This document shows positions 1 through 6,106 of a stretch of DNA of 7,436 nt, one piece after another (position 1 is the first letter of the stretch; every line of letters starts with the position of its first letter). The position numbers and the translations under genes are program-made. This stretch comes from Streptomyces sp. WM4235 (GTDB taxonomy: Bacteria; Actinomycetota; Actinomycetes; Streptomycetales; Streptomycetaceae). A model generated the notes under the pieces. It made no database searches and was not told the origin of the DNA. It worked only from the letters and a program-made list of their open reading frames with translations. The stretch lies in assembly GCF_001279725.1 (NCBI RefSeq), contig NZ_LGDE01000066.1, positions 1 through 7,436 of the forward strand, written 5' to 3'.

Positions 1-2
1 TC

Positions 3-674
3 GGCCCCGCACGGGCCCGCCCCCTCGCCCGCGTCTACCGACCCGCACTGATCATGCCCCCCATCGCCGCCCCCGCCCTGGCCGCAGGACTCCTGCCCCG
101 CATCTCCCTGCCGCTGGTCCTGGCCGGCGCCGCCATGGAACTGCTCTACCTCAAAAGCCCCAACGCGGTGCGCTACACCCTGCTGACCGGCGCCGCTCTC
201 CTGGCGGCGGGCAACCTCGGCCACGGCCTGACCATCGAGCACACCCCCAGCACCGCCAACACCTGGGCACAGTGCCTGCTCGTACTGATCACCACCGACA
301 TCTACGCGAACAGCGCCTGGCAAAAGCTCCGCAGCACCCAATTCCGCAGCGGCCTCTACCTCGCGCAGTGGATCCACACCTACAGCCAGATCCGCGACCG
401 GCTTCCCCACCCGGGCCAGCACGCCGTCCCCGGCCTCGTCCGCCGGCACGCGGGCAACCTCACCGAGGGGGACGTGCGACTGTGGCGCGCGGTCGCGGCC
501 ACCGCCATCACAGCGGAACTCGCCTTGCCGCCCGCACTCCTCATCCCTCAGACGATGCCGTACGCCATCGCGGCCGGCATCGCCATGCACGCGGCATTCA
601 CCTGCCTCAAACCCCGCCAACTCATCACCTTCTCCGGCCTCACCCTCGCCACCTACCTCGCCTTCGCCGCCTGA
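3..674 (+). CDS. Multi-pass membrane protein, HTTM / VKGC-like (5' partial)
   Basis: An integral membrane protein whose beginning lies left of the window. The frame is open from base 3 to the TGA at 672-674. The first ATG (54-56) has no Shine-Dalgarno sequence before it, and the 17 codons upstream (ending VYRPALI) read as protein, so I treat the gene as cut rather than starting at 54. Counting from that ATG, 206 residues hold about six hydrophobic segments: roughly 7-31, 41-58, 71-86, 145-164, 167-184 and 190-206. Between the third and fourth lies a loop (84-125) with TDIYANSAWQKLRSTQFRSG, which resembles the Tyr-x-x-x-x-x-x-Lys-Leu / Trp-x-x-Gly pattern of HTTM (vitamin-K-dependent gamma-carboxylase-like) and DoxX-like membrane proteins. 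The later AELALPPALLI helix also fits HTTM proteins. The family assignment is inference from pattern memory. The substrate is unknown, and no carboxylase active-site lysine can be assigned. A hairpin follows the stop. Confidence 0.7.
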   Translation, partial: GPARARPLARVYRPALIMPPIAAPALAAGLLPRISLPLVLAGAAMELLYLKSPNAVRYTLLTGAALLAAGNLGHGLTIEHTPSTANTWAQCLLVLITTDIYANSAWQKLRSTQFRSGLYLAQWIHTYSQIRDRLPHPGQHAVPGLVRRHAGNLTEGDVRLWRAVAATAITAELALPPALLIPQTMPYAIAAGIAMHAAFTCLKPRQLITFSGLTLATYLAFAA

Positions 675-677
675 CAG

Positions 678-707
678 ACGCGGCCGGTACTCGGCCGGTA
701 GCCGCGT
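678..707 (+). terminator. Candidate terminator hairpin after the HTTM-like gene
   Basis: ACGCGGC (678-684) is the exact reverse complement of GCCGCGT (701-707). Inside it, CGG and CCG can extend the stem past a three-base bulge. It begins four bases after the TGA at 672-674. There is no T-run, which is common for actinobacterial hairpin terminators. It contains a 9-bp direct repeat, so a protein-binding site is an alternative reading. Confidence 0.45.
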
Positions 708-840
708 TCGGGAGCGCGCACCCCTCGCCGGCGCCCGGCGGCACCGGCCCACCCGCTCGGGCAGGGTCACAGCCGCTCATGGCCGAAAGATAGGCCGGTG
801 CATCGCTGGATCTGCCAGGCTGTGCGCGATGTCGAACGAG

Positions 841-845
841 AGGGG
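841..845 (+). promoter_or_regulatory. Ribosome binding site deciding the GTG start at 854
   Basis: AGGGG lies 8 bases before the GTG at 854-856. This purine-rich stretch supports that codon as the start. The other nearby ATG (829) is in a different frame. I could not identify a convincing -35/-10 promoter in the 675-853 gap. Confidence 0.55.
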
Positions 846-853
846 CGGGGGCA

Positions 854-1303
854 GTGATCGAGTACGTTGGCCGGGTCGAGGACGGATTGCCGGTATTGGA
901 TGTCCGGGCTCACGCCTGGCTGGCCGGCCCCCGTACCGCGGGCATCATCTACACGCACCAACTGACGATCGCGCTTCTTGATGACAGTGGTGCCATGAAG
1001 GACGGCGACGCCGTTCTCACCCGCGCTCGCGCACTCGGCTGGGTGGAAACCTCCAACTACGCCGGATGGGCCGCTCCGTGCCCCGGCTGGGAAGCCCGGT
1101 TGCTGGACGATCACTTGTTGGTACGCCAGCCCGACGGGGCCCTCTGGTACGACGGGACCCTGCCCACCACCGAGGCCTGGCGCGAGGCTGCTCGGGAGGC
1201 CGGACAGATCTACCACTTCACCGCGGCGACGGGGGACCTGGGCTCGATCGGGGACCAGATCGCCTCCGGCGACGCCCTGGCCGTGGTTTCCACACTGACC
1301 TGA
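854..1303 (+). CDS. Hypothetical protein, 149 aa
   Basis: I do not recognise this family. The product is predicted to be soluble and cytoplasmic: no signal peptide, no membrane helix, a single Cys (76), mixed alpha/beta character and net acidic. Visible features are an alternating hydrophobic segment TAGIIYTHQLTIALLDD (about 28-44), which looks like two beta strands; a tryptophan-rich middle (W63, W72, W79); a segment LLVRQPDGALWYDG (88-101), which reads as a beta hairpin; and a C-terminal helix with a hydrophobic tail (105-149). The GTG start has a purine-rich binding site 8 bases upstream. It stands alone between hairpins, about 94 bases before the next gene on the same strand, and could be co-transcribed with it. 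The size and acidity would suit an immunity- or antitoxin-like protein, but no toxin partner is visible, so I assign no function. Confidence 0.7.
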   Translation: MIEYVGRVEDGLPVLDVRAHAWLAGPRTAGIIYTHQLTIALLDDSGAMKDGDAVLTRARALGWVETSNYAGWAAPCPGWEARLLDDHLLVRQPDGALWYDGTLPTTEAWREAAREAGQIYHFTAATGDLGSIGDQIASGDALAVVSTLT

Positions 1304-1306
1304 ACC

Positions 1307-1318
1307 GCTCGCGCGAGC
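1307..1318 (+). terminator. Short palindrome after the 149-aa gene
   Basis: GCTCGCGCGAGC is a perfect 12-base palindrome starting four bases after the TGA at 1301-1303. As a hairpin it would have a very tight loop, so it is a weak terminator candidate at best. A second small inverted repeat, TCCGA/TCGGA at 1342-1346/1354-1358, follows in the same gap. Confidence 0.25.
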
Positions 1319-1388
1319 CCACCGGCACGCCGTGCAGGGCTTCCGAGGGTGCTTCGGATCGGTCACCATGGAAGTCCGTCGGCGATCC

Positions 1389-1392
1389 GAGG
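1389..1392 (+). promoter_or_regulatory. Ribosome binding site deciding the ATG start at 1398
   Basis: GAGG followed by TGGGG lies five bases before the ATG at 1398-1400. The upstream in-frame ATGs at 1332 and 1368 have no comparable site, so I place the start of the two-helix membrane protein at 1398. Confidence 0.65.
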
Positions 1393-1397
1393 TGGGG

Positions 1398-1859
1398 ATG
1401 AGCGAGGGTGGGGACGTTCTGGACGGGCAACCGGAGCAGGTCGGACCCGCGCCGTGGCTGGCGCTGGCCTGTCTGATCGGACTGGTTCTTGCCTACGTCG
1501 TGCTGACGAACTTCACCGCAGAGGTGCGGGCGGCGCTGTGGGGTAAGCCCGGGACCGTGACCGAAGCCGGCTGCCGGACGTACGACAACACCGTGGCCAA
1601 TGCGGGAACGTCGACGTCCTGCTCGGGCGCTTTCACCCCCGACGACGGCGGCTCGTCGTTCGACGTCCCCGTCGAGGGCGACATCGATGCACAACCGGTC
1701 CGTGCTTGGCTGGTGGACGGTACCTCCGGCACCGCGTACATCTCACCGACAGTGTGGGCGGGGGTGCTCCCGGTGGGACTGTCCCTCCTCCTGGCCGGAA
1801 TCCCGGCGGCGGTGACGGTCAAGCACGTGCGCCGCGTCCACGCACAGCGCCCTGGATAG
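1398..1859 (+). CDS. Two-helix membrane protein with external Cys-pair loop, 153 aa
   Basis: A small membrane protein. The N-terminal 18 residues are acidic. The first helix spans about 19-39 (PWLALACLIGLVLAYVVLTN), and the second spans about 119-140, followed by a basic end (VKHVRRVHAQR). The basic end suggests that both termini face the cytoplasm and the roughly 80-residue loop faces outward. The loop carries ALWGKPGTVTEAGC, then SCSGAF and PDDGG. Its two cysteines (C59, C75) could form a disulfide. This layout (a G-x-P-G-T-V segment, a Cys pair and a beta-rich loop) resembles DUF3592-like and related small actinobacterial membrane proteins; that is recalled similarity, not a search result. 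I chose the start for its binding site; a longer form from 1332 (175 aa) is possible but less likely. No function is assignable. It ends 70 bases before the oppositely oriented conjugation operon. Confidence 0.7.
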   Translation: MSEGGDVLDGQPEQVGPAPWLALACLIGLVLAYVVLTNFTAEVRAALWGKPGTVTEAGCRTYDNTVANAGTSTSCSGAFTPDDGGSSFDVPVEGDIDAQPVRAWLVDGTSGTAYISPTVWAGVLPVGLSLLLAGIPAAVTVKHVRRVHAQRPG

Positions 1860-1891
1860 CCTCTTCATGAATTCCACCTGCTGGCCGGTCT

Positions 1892-1923
1892 CCCGAGAGC
1901 GGTGTTCAGGCACCGCTCTTGGG
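1892..1923. terminator. Bidirectional hairpin terminator between convergent gene sets
   Basis: A strong inverted repeat: 1892-1904 pairs with 1911-1923 as a 13-bp stem with one G-T wobble and a six-base loop (TTCAGG). The nine loop-proximal pairs (AGAGCGGTG/CACCGCTCT) are perfect. It lies in the 70-base gap between the plus-strand stop at 1857-1859 and the minus-strand stop at 1930-1932, so it can end transcription from both sides. There is no T-run on either strand, which is usual in high-GC actinobacteria. Confidence 0.75.
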
Positions 1924-1929
1924 GTGGCG

Positions 1930-2838
1930 TCACAGCTCTGTCCAGCCGCGGGGTTCGCGGTCTCCGGTGAGGGGTGTCCAGATCTTGGCGTGCGGGCCTT
2001 CGGCTTCGAGGTCTTCGAGGATGGTCGCTCCGAGCGGGACGGACGCGCCGAACCGGGTGACGAGGTCGTGGTCGGTGGCCATGTGCCGCAGGTCGGTGAT
2101 CCGGTTGGTCAGCGTCGGCCGGGGCGCGCCGGTGAGGACGAACAACACCCGGGGGAATCGGGGATAGAAGCGCTGCCAGGCGAGCATCGCCGCGCCCTGG
2201 TCGGCGACGGTGCCGCGTCGGGCCGGCTGGGGGGTGTAGTCGTGGAAGCGGGCGTATGAGATGAGCTTGCGGGCCAGGCGCTCACTGCTCATGGTGGCCC
2301 GGTCGATCTCCACGAACGCCCGGTATTGGCGGCGGCGCGGCTGGGTGACGGTGTAGTGCAGGACGGCGTCGGCGATCAGCCGGTCCTCGCCTCCGGTGTC
2401 GGGGAGGCGGTGGGTGACCTCGGGAACCCAGTCCAGCGGCTCGTACTCGTCTCCCCGCACGCGGGCGTCCGCCAGGAACGCCAGGTGGGCGCGGACACCG
2501 GTGAGGGTGTGCGCGGCGCGCAGGCGGGCGGCGGCGGGGCTTTGGATGACGGTCGCTGAGCGGCCTCGGAGCTCCGGCCAGTCCTGAACCGCCTGCGCGC
2601 CGGCGGGGGTGAGGAAGTGTGCTTGGAGGCGGTGGCTGCCGCCGAGCACGGTGTGCGAGATCAGCCCTTCCTCGCGCAGCGGCGCGAGTTCCTTGTGGAT
2701 CTTTCGGGGTGGCGTGTTGGGGGTGAGCATCTGGTGGATCTGGGTGGTGGTCAACAGCCGGTGCTGGGCGATCAGGGCGAGGGCCCGGTGGGCGTGGGAG
2801 TCCGCGGTGGACGGCTGGGTCATGGCGTCGGTGGTCAT
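1930..2838 (-). CDS. Replication-relaxation family protein (winged-helix DNA-binding), 302 aa
   Basis: Probably a DNA-processing protein of a mobile element. Residues about 16-82 form a winged helix-turn-helix: ALIAQHRLLTTTQIHQML, then RKIHKELAPLREEGLISH and a beta wing ending HFLTPAGAQAV. The middle and C-terminal part has the signature of the Replic_Relax family: IADAVLHY (D157), a strand ending FVEIDRAT (E177, D179), a helix with ERLARKLISY (K191), and a later strand FPRVLFVLTG (228-237). The family is named for a role in plasmid replication or relaxation; the biochemical activity is uncertain. The D...E-x-D...K arrangement resembles a PD-(D/E)XK-type core, but this is inference. It is the last gene of the operon. 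Its ATG overlaps the stop of the coupling ATPase by four bases (ATGA, 2835-2838), implying coupled translation, with AAGGAAG at 2849-2855 as a binding site. A second in-frame ATG at 2823 is possible. It ends at the bidirectional hairpin. Confidence 0.82.
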   Translation of the reverse strand: MTTDAMTQPSTADSHAHRALALIAQHRLLTTTQIHQMLTPNTPPRKIHKELAPLREEGLISHTVLGGSHRLQAHFLTPAGAQAVQDWPELRGRSATVIQSPAAARLRAAHTLTGVRAHLAFLADARVRGDEYEPLDWVPEVTHRLPDTGGEDRLIADAVLHYTVTQPRRRQYRAFVEIDRATMSSERLARKLISYARFHDYTPQPARRGTVADQGAAMLAWQRFYPRFPRVLFVLTGAPRPTLTNRITDLRHMATDHDLVTRFGASVPLGATILEDLEAEGPHAKIWTPLTGDREPRGWTEL

Positions 2839-5432
2839 GCGTACGGGTCTTCCTTGCCGTCGTCATCGGTGGTGGTGGGTGTGGCGGCGGCGCGCCTGGT
2901 GAGGAATGTGCGGACTCGCTGCTCTTGGGCGAGCGCGAGGGAGGTGCGTTCGGACAGGGGGCGGGCGCCTGCGTTCTTGTGGGCGGCTCGGGTGAGCGTG
3001 CCGACGTCCTTGGGGCGGGCGAGCTCCCCGAACACCTCGGCGAGTTCGGGTCCGCGGATGAGCAGGGGCCCGATTCGCTTGCCGTCGACGGTGAACGAGG
3101 CGTAGTGCCACCACCGGTCGAGGCCTGCGACGTCGCGGGGGGTGATGGTGCCGGGCCACTGGTCGGTGATCTGCGCGATGGCGTCGATCGAGCCGGCCGT
3201 CGTGGAGAGACAAGACGCGTTCTGCATCAGGGCGGAGCGGGTGGTGGGGCTGAGACGGTGCAGGAGCTGCGTCATTCCGTGCAGCCGGCACCCGAACTTT
3301 CGGAGCTGTTCGGTGATCTCCGCCAGGACACTGGAAGAGCCCTGGTCCAGTGAGATCAGCTCGTCGAGGTAGAAGCGGAAGGAGCGGCGCCGCTTTTCGG
3401 GAAGGTCGCGCCGGGACAGGCCGGCGCGGAGGAAGTCGTGGACGATCAGCGACACCAACAGCCGGTCGGTGGGCCCGGTCCCGGGCGGGCAGATCCACAA
3501 CACCCGGCTTTGATCCATGGCGTGGCGCATGTCGTAGCCGCTGACCGGGCACCCCAGGAACGCCCGGACAACGGGGGAGGACCCCAAACGTTCCAGCGGG
3601 TTCAGGACGACCGACAGACCGTCCTTCGGGATGTCGGGGAACGTGGCAGTCCACCATCGTTGGGCTTCCGGTTCCAGGGCGGCGAGCACGAGATGACGAA
3701 ACGTGGGATCGGTGAGCAGGGTCCGGATCTGGAAGATGGTGGCCTGCCGGGTCTCGGCGTCGGCCGCGACGGCGGCGACATTGACCGACACCAGCGCCTC
3801 CACGGCCTTGGTGAGAAGGGTGAGTGCGCGCGGCGCGCTCACGTCCCCCCAGCCCAGGGCGCTCGCGAACGCCTCGACCACCGCGGCGCTGACCTCGTGG
3901 GCGGGCTGCCGGCTGCTCATGTCGATCAGGTTCCAGCAGCCGAGCATGTCGCCCGGCTCGCGCACCGTCAGATCGAAGAGCGCGACGCGGTCCACGACCG
4001 CGTCGTGCGCGAGATAGCGGGCGACGTCGCCGAAGGAGTCGCCGTGCGGGTCCACGAACGCGAGACCGCGCCCGTTGTGGGCGCTCGCGACGGCCTGGAC
4101 CTGCGCGCGCATCGTCTTGCCCCAACCGGCCTTGCCCGACTGGACCTCGAACAGGGTGTCGTCCTCATGTGTGGCCAGGAGACGTTCCCGCCCGTCGGGC
4201 CCGCGATACCAGCCCTGCGGGATCAAGTCCTTGCCGATCTCGTAGGTCGGGATGTCGCCTTCCATCAACGCCACCCGTGCCGCCGCGGTGGTCGGTTTCA
4301 GGAAGCCGGCCAACTCCTCGATGTGGGCCCACCCCCCCCGCGCCGGCCGCATCAGCGCGGTGGACCCCCGCGGGTCGAAACGGTCCCGCCACGGCCACCG
4401 ATCCGGGCCCACCCGAACCGGCCCGAGCGACCAACCGATCGAGGACAGACGCGAGGCACCCGCGTAGACGTCCATGGCCGCGCTGATCCGCGCCATGCGC
4501 TGCTCCGCGCGCTTGTCCTTGTCCGAGGCACAGCGCACCATGATCTGCACCCGCACCAGACCGGGGCTGTGAGCGAGTTTGCCCAATACTTCGTCGCGGT
4601 CGAGGCGTCGGGGCTGGGGTGAGATCACCATCTGTCCTCGGGGGGTGCCCCTCCACTCGGCCGGGTCCAGGAGCTTGCCCAGGGCGACGGGAACACTGTC
4701 ACCGCCGGTGTTCTGGGTGACCCACCTCGCGTCCCGCCTCGCATCCCGCCGCGCCTTCTCACGGGCGCGCCGCATGGTCTGTACGCGGCGTGCGGCCAGG
4801 TGCCAGCGAGGGGCGGGGGAGAGATCCACGCACACCTCGGCCATGTCCCCGAGATCGGCGTTCAGACCGGCGACGGCGTCGAGGAGCGGTTGCAGCGGGT
4901 CGGGATCCAACGGGACCTCGCGCAGGCGGGATCCGGGCTCCCCATGCAAGGTCAGCACCGCCCGCACCACATGGTTGCGGCGCTTGTCCGCGACCGGCGC
5001 GCACGGCCTCACGCGGACCCGCTCACCGTACGGTGTCTGCGTCAGCAGGGCGTGCGCGCTCGCCGGGGCCTCGATGCGGTAGGTCAAGGGCCGCACGCCG
5101 TCGGCGCGCAACCGCAGGCGCAGCGTCCGGGCCCGACGGGGTGTCCACCACGGTCCGGAGCCGGCGGCGCGCGCGAGTTGCATGCCCTGGCGCCAGATCT
5201 GTTCCGGGCTCGGGTCGAAGTGCGGTGCGGGCGTCACCTCGAAGTACGTCCGCCGCGAGAGCGCCTCCGTGGCCAAACGCCGTTGCACTGCCTCCCACCC
5301 CAGCCACACGACGGCCGCGGTCAACGCGAGCCACCACGCGTTCGCCAACGTCCAGTCCGCGAACGCCGCCAGGGCGTTGAACAACGCTGCGCCCATCGTG
5401 AGCACGCCGGCTGCCATCAGATGCGGTCCCAT
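2835..5432 (-). CDS. VirD4/TraG-type conjugative coupling ATPase, 865 aa
   Basis: The motor that brings the DNA-protein complex to a type IV secretion channel, anchored in the cytoplasmic membrane. Two helices lie at about 4-25 and 30-46. They are followed by a roughly 370-residue domain with a coiled, highly basic stretch (about 213-236, RRVQTMRRAREKARRDARRD). The ATPase domain starts near 420: Walker A is GKAGWGKT (433-440, K439), then FVDPHGD (460-465). A helical insertion at about 505-600 is the likely all-alpha domain. Walker B is FRFYLDEL (D690, E691), followed by GMTQ (719-722) as the sensor glutamine. DPHGD, the DE pair and the late MTQ fit the VirD4/TraG/TraD class, not the FtsK-like TraB translocase of classic Streptomyces elements. 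I start at ATG 5432 because GGAG lies seven bases upstream. ATG 5417, which shares its A with the previous stop (TGATG), is the alternative. The gene overlaps both neighbours, so it is translationally coupled. Confidence 0.88.
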   Translation of the reverse strand: MGPHLMAAGVLTMGAALFNALAAFADWTLANAWWLALTAAVVWLGWEAVQRRLATEALSRRTYFEVTPAPHFDPSPEQIWRQGMQLARAAGSGPWWTPRRARTLRLRLRADGVRPLTYRIEAPASAHALLTQTPYGERVRVRPCAPVADKRRNHVVRAVLTLHGEPGSRLREVPLDPDPLQPLLDAVAGLNADLGDMAEVCVDLSPAPRWHLAARRVQTMRRAREKARRDARRDARWVTQNTGGDSVPVALGKLLDPAEWRGTPRGQMVISPQPRRLDRDEVLGKLAHSPGLVRVQIMVRCASDKDKRAEQRMARISAAMDVYAGASRLSSIGWSLGPVRVGPDRWPWRDRFDPRGSTALMRPARGGWAHIEELAGFLKPTTAAARVALMEGDIPTYEIGKDLIPQGWYRGPDGRERLLATHEDDTLFEVQSGKAGWGKTMRAQVQAVASAHNGRGLAFVDPHGDSFGDVARYLAHDAVVDRVALFDLTVREPGDMLGCWNLIDMSSRQPAHEVSAAVVEAFASALGWGDVSAPRALTLLTKAVEALVSVNVAAVAADAETRQATIFQIRTLLTDPTFRHLVLAALEPEAQRWWTATFPDIPKDGLSVVLNPLERLGSSPVVRAFLGCPVSGYDMRHAMDQSRVLWICPPGTGPTDRLLVSLIVHDFLRAGLSRRDLPEKRRRSFRFYLDELISLDQGSSSVLAEITEQLRKFGCRLHGMTQLLHRLSPTTRSALMQNASCLSTTAGSIDAIAQITDQWPGTITPRDVAGLDRWWHYASFTVDGKRIGPLLIRGPELAEVFGELARPKDVGTLTRAAHKNAGARPLSERTSLALAQEQRVRTFLTRRAAATPTTTDDDGKEDPYA

Positions 5433-6106
5433 GCTCCTGCTCCGTTCTGGGTGTAGAGGACGGTCGCGGTGCGTCCGTCGAGGAAGGTTCCCGCCGGGTC
5501 GGCTCCGGCCCACACCAGCCGCACCACCGCCCGCACCGGTGGAGTCGCCGCGACCTGCGGGTGGGTCTGGGGCGTTCCGGTGGACGCCCGCAGGGGCGGG
5601 GTGGTGTCACGGCGGGCGGTGGCGGCCTGGATCCGGACCCGTGCGTATCCGGCGGTCTCCCCGAGCCATGCCGCACGCCCCAGGGTGAGCAACCGCTGTT
5701 CGTCGCGGGCCGGCAGGTCCGGGGCGCCGGCCCGGTCAAGGGCCTGCTGGATGATCGGATCCGCGGCCGGTCCCGAGTCGGGCGGCGGGAGCTCCCCCGG
5801 CGCCGACGCTGCGCCGGACTGTTCCGGTCGGGCCGGCTCCGACGGCGCCGAAGCGGCGTCGGCTGCCGGCGGCCCCGGGGCGCCGTGCCCGGTGGGCGAC
5901 GAGCCCGCCCCCGCGTCGCGGCCTTCGGGCGGCGAAGCCGGCGGCGCGGGGGAGTCTGCGGCCGCCACGATCCGGGGCCCGGGGGACCTGGCAGAGCGGT
6001 CGGCTGTGGGCGTCCGCAGCCCGAGGTGGAGGAGGAGGGTTCCGGCGGTGGTGAGGATGGCGGCGGCAGCCAGAAGCCGTCCGCCGGTCCAACGGGAGGT
6101 GTTCAC
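5417..6106 (-). CDS. Single-span membrane protein in VirB8/TcpC position, 229 aa
   Basis: No family is recognised with certainty. The protein has a short basic N-terminus, one membrane helix (about 10-30, RLLAAAAILTTAGTLLLHLG), a long Pro/Ala/Ser/Gly linker (about 32-115) that would cross the cell wall, and a C-terminal domain (about 116-229). That domain opens with a helix (IIQQALDRAG), a second helix (DEQRLLTLGRAAWL), a strand (YARVRIQAAT), and ends in strands VRAVVRLVWAG and ATVLYTQNGAGAWDRI. A last strand ending in Trp-x-x-Ile is typical of NTF2-like folds such as VirB8/TcpC, but the domain is short for one (about 115 residues). The location, directly after an NlpC/P60 hydrolase in a conjugation operon, matches TcpC/Orf13 in Tn916-type modules. 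The role as channel scaffold is therefore inferred from position and layout. The GTG start at 6104-6106 overlaps the upstream TGA (GTGA) and has GAGG five bases before it (6112-6115). Confidence 0.72.
   Translation of the reverse strand: MNTSRWTGGRLLAAAAILTTAGTLLLHLGLRTPTADRSARSPGPRIVAAADSPAPPASPPEGRDAGAGSSPTGHGAPGPPAADAASAPSEPARPEQSGAASAPGELPPPDSGPAADPIIQQALDRAGAPDLPARDEQRLLTLGRAAWLGETAGYARVRIQAATARRDTTPPLRASTGTPQTHPQVAATPPVRAVVRLVWAGADPAGTFLDGRTATVLYTQNGAGAWDRI
5440..5443 (-). promoter_or_regulatory. Ribosome binding site deciding the ATPase start at 5432
   Basis: GGAG on the minus strand lies seven bases before ATG 5430-5432, with a further AGGAG at 5434-5438. The alternative ATG at 5415-5417 has only a weak GGGA eight bases upstream. 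This favours the start that overlaps the preceding gene by 16 bases. Confidence 0.6.

Noticed and set aside
767..1369. Minus-strand frame of 200 codons opposite the 149-aa gene
   Set aside because: It lacks domain-like composition, and the plus-strand frame has a better start, a binding site and more protein-like residue use.
1892..1923. Hairpin as an origin of transfer
   Set aside because: It sits between two convergent stops with no adjacent relaxase gene, no set of flanking repeats and no recognisable nic motif, so a terminator is the simpler reading.
3438..4622. Long open plus-strand frame (394 codons) opposite the coupling ATPase
   Set aside because: It is antisense to a gene with clear Walker motifs. 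Its translation is a low-complexity Arg/Gly/Pro mix with no domain, as expected from a GC-rich gene read on the other strand.
5433..5513. Upstream extension of the coupling ATPase by 27 residues
   Set aside because: The extension is Arg/Pro-rich and overlaps the coding sequence of the preceding gene. The ATG at 5432 has a well-spaced binding site and starts directly before the first membrane helix.
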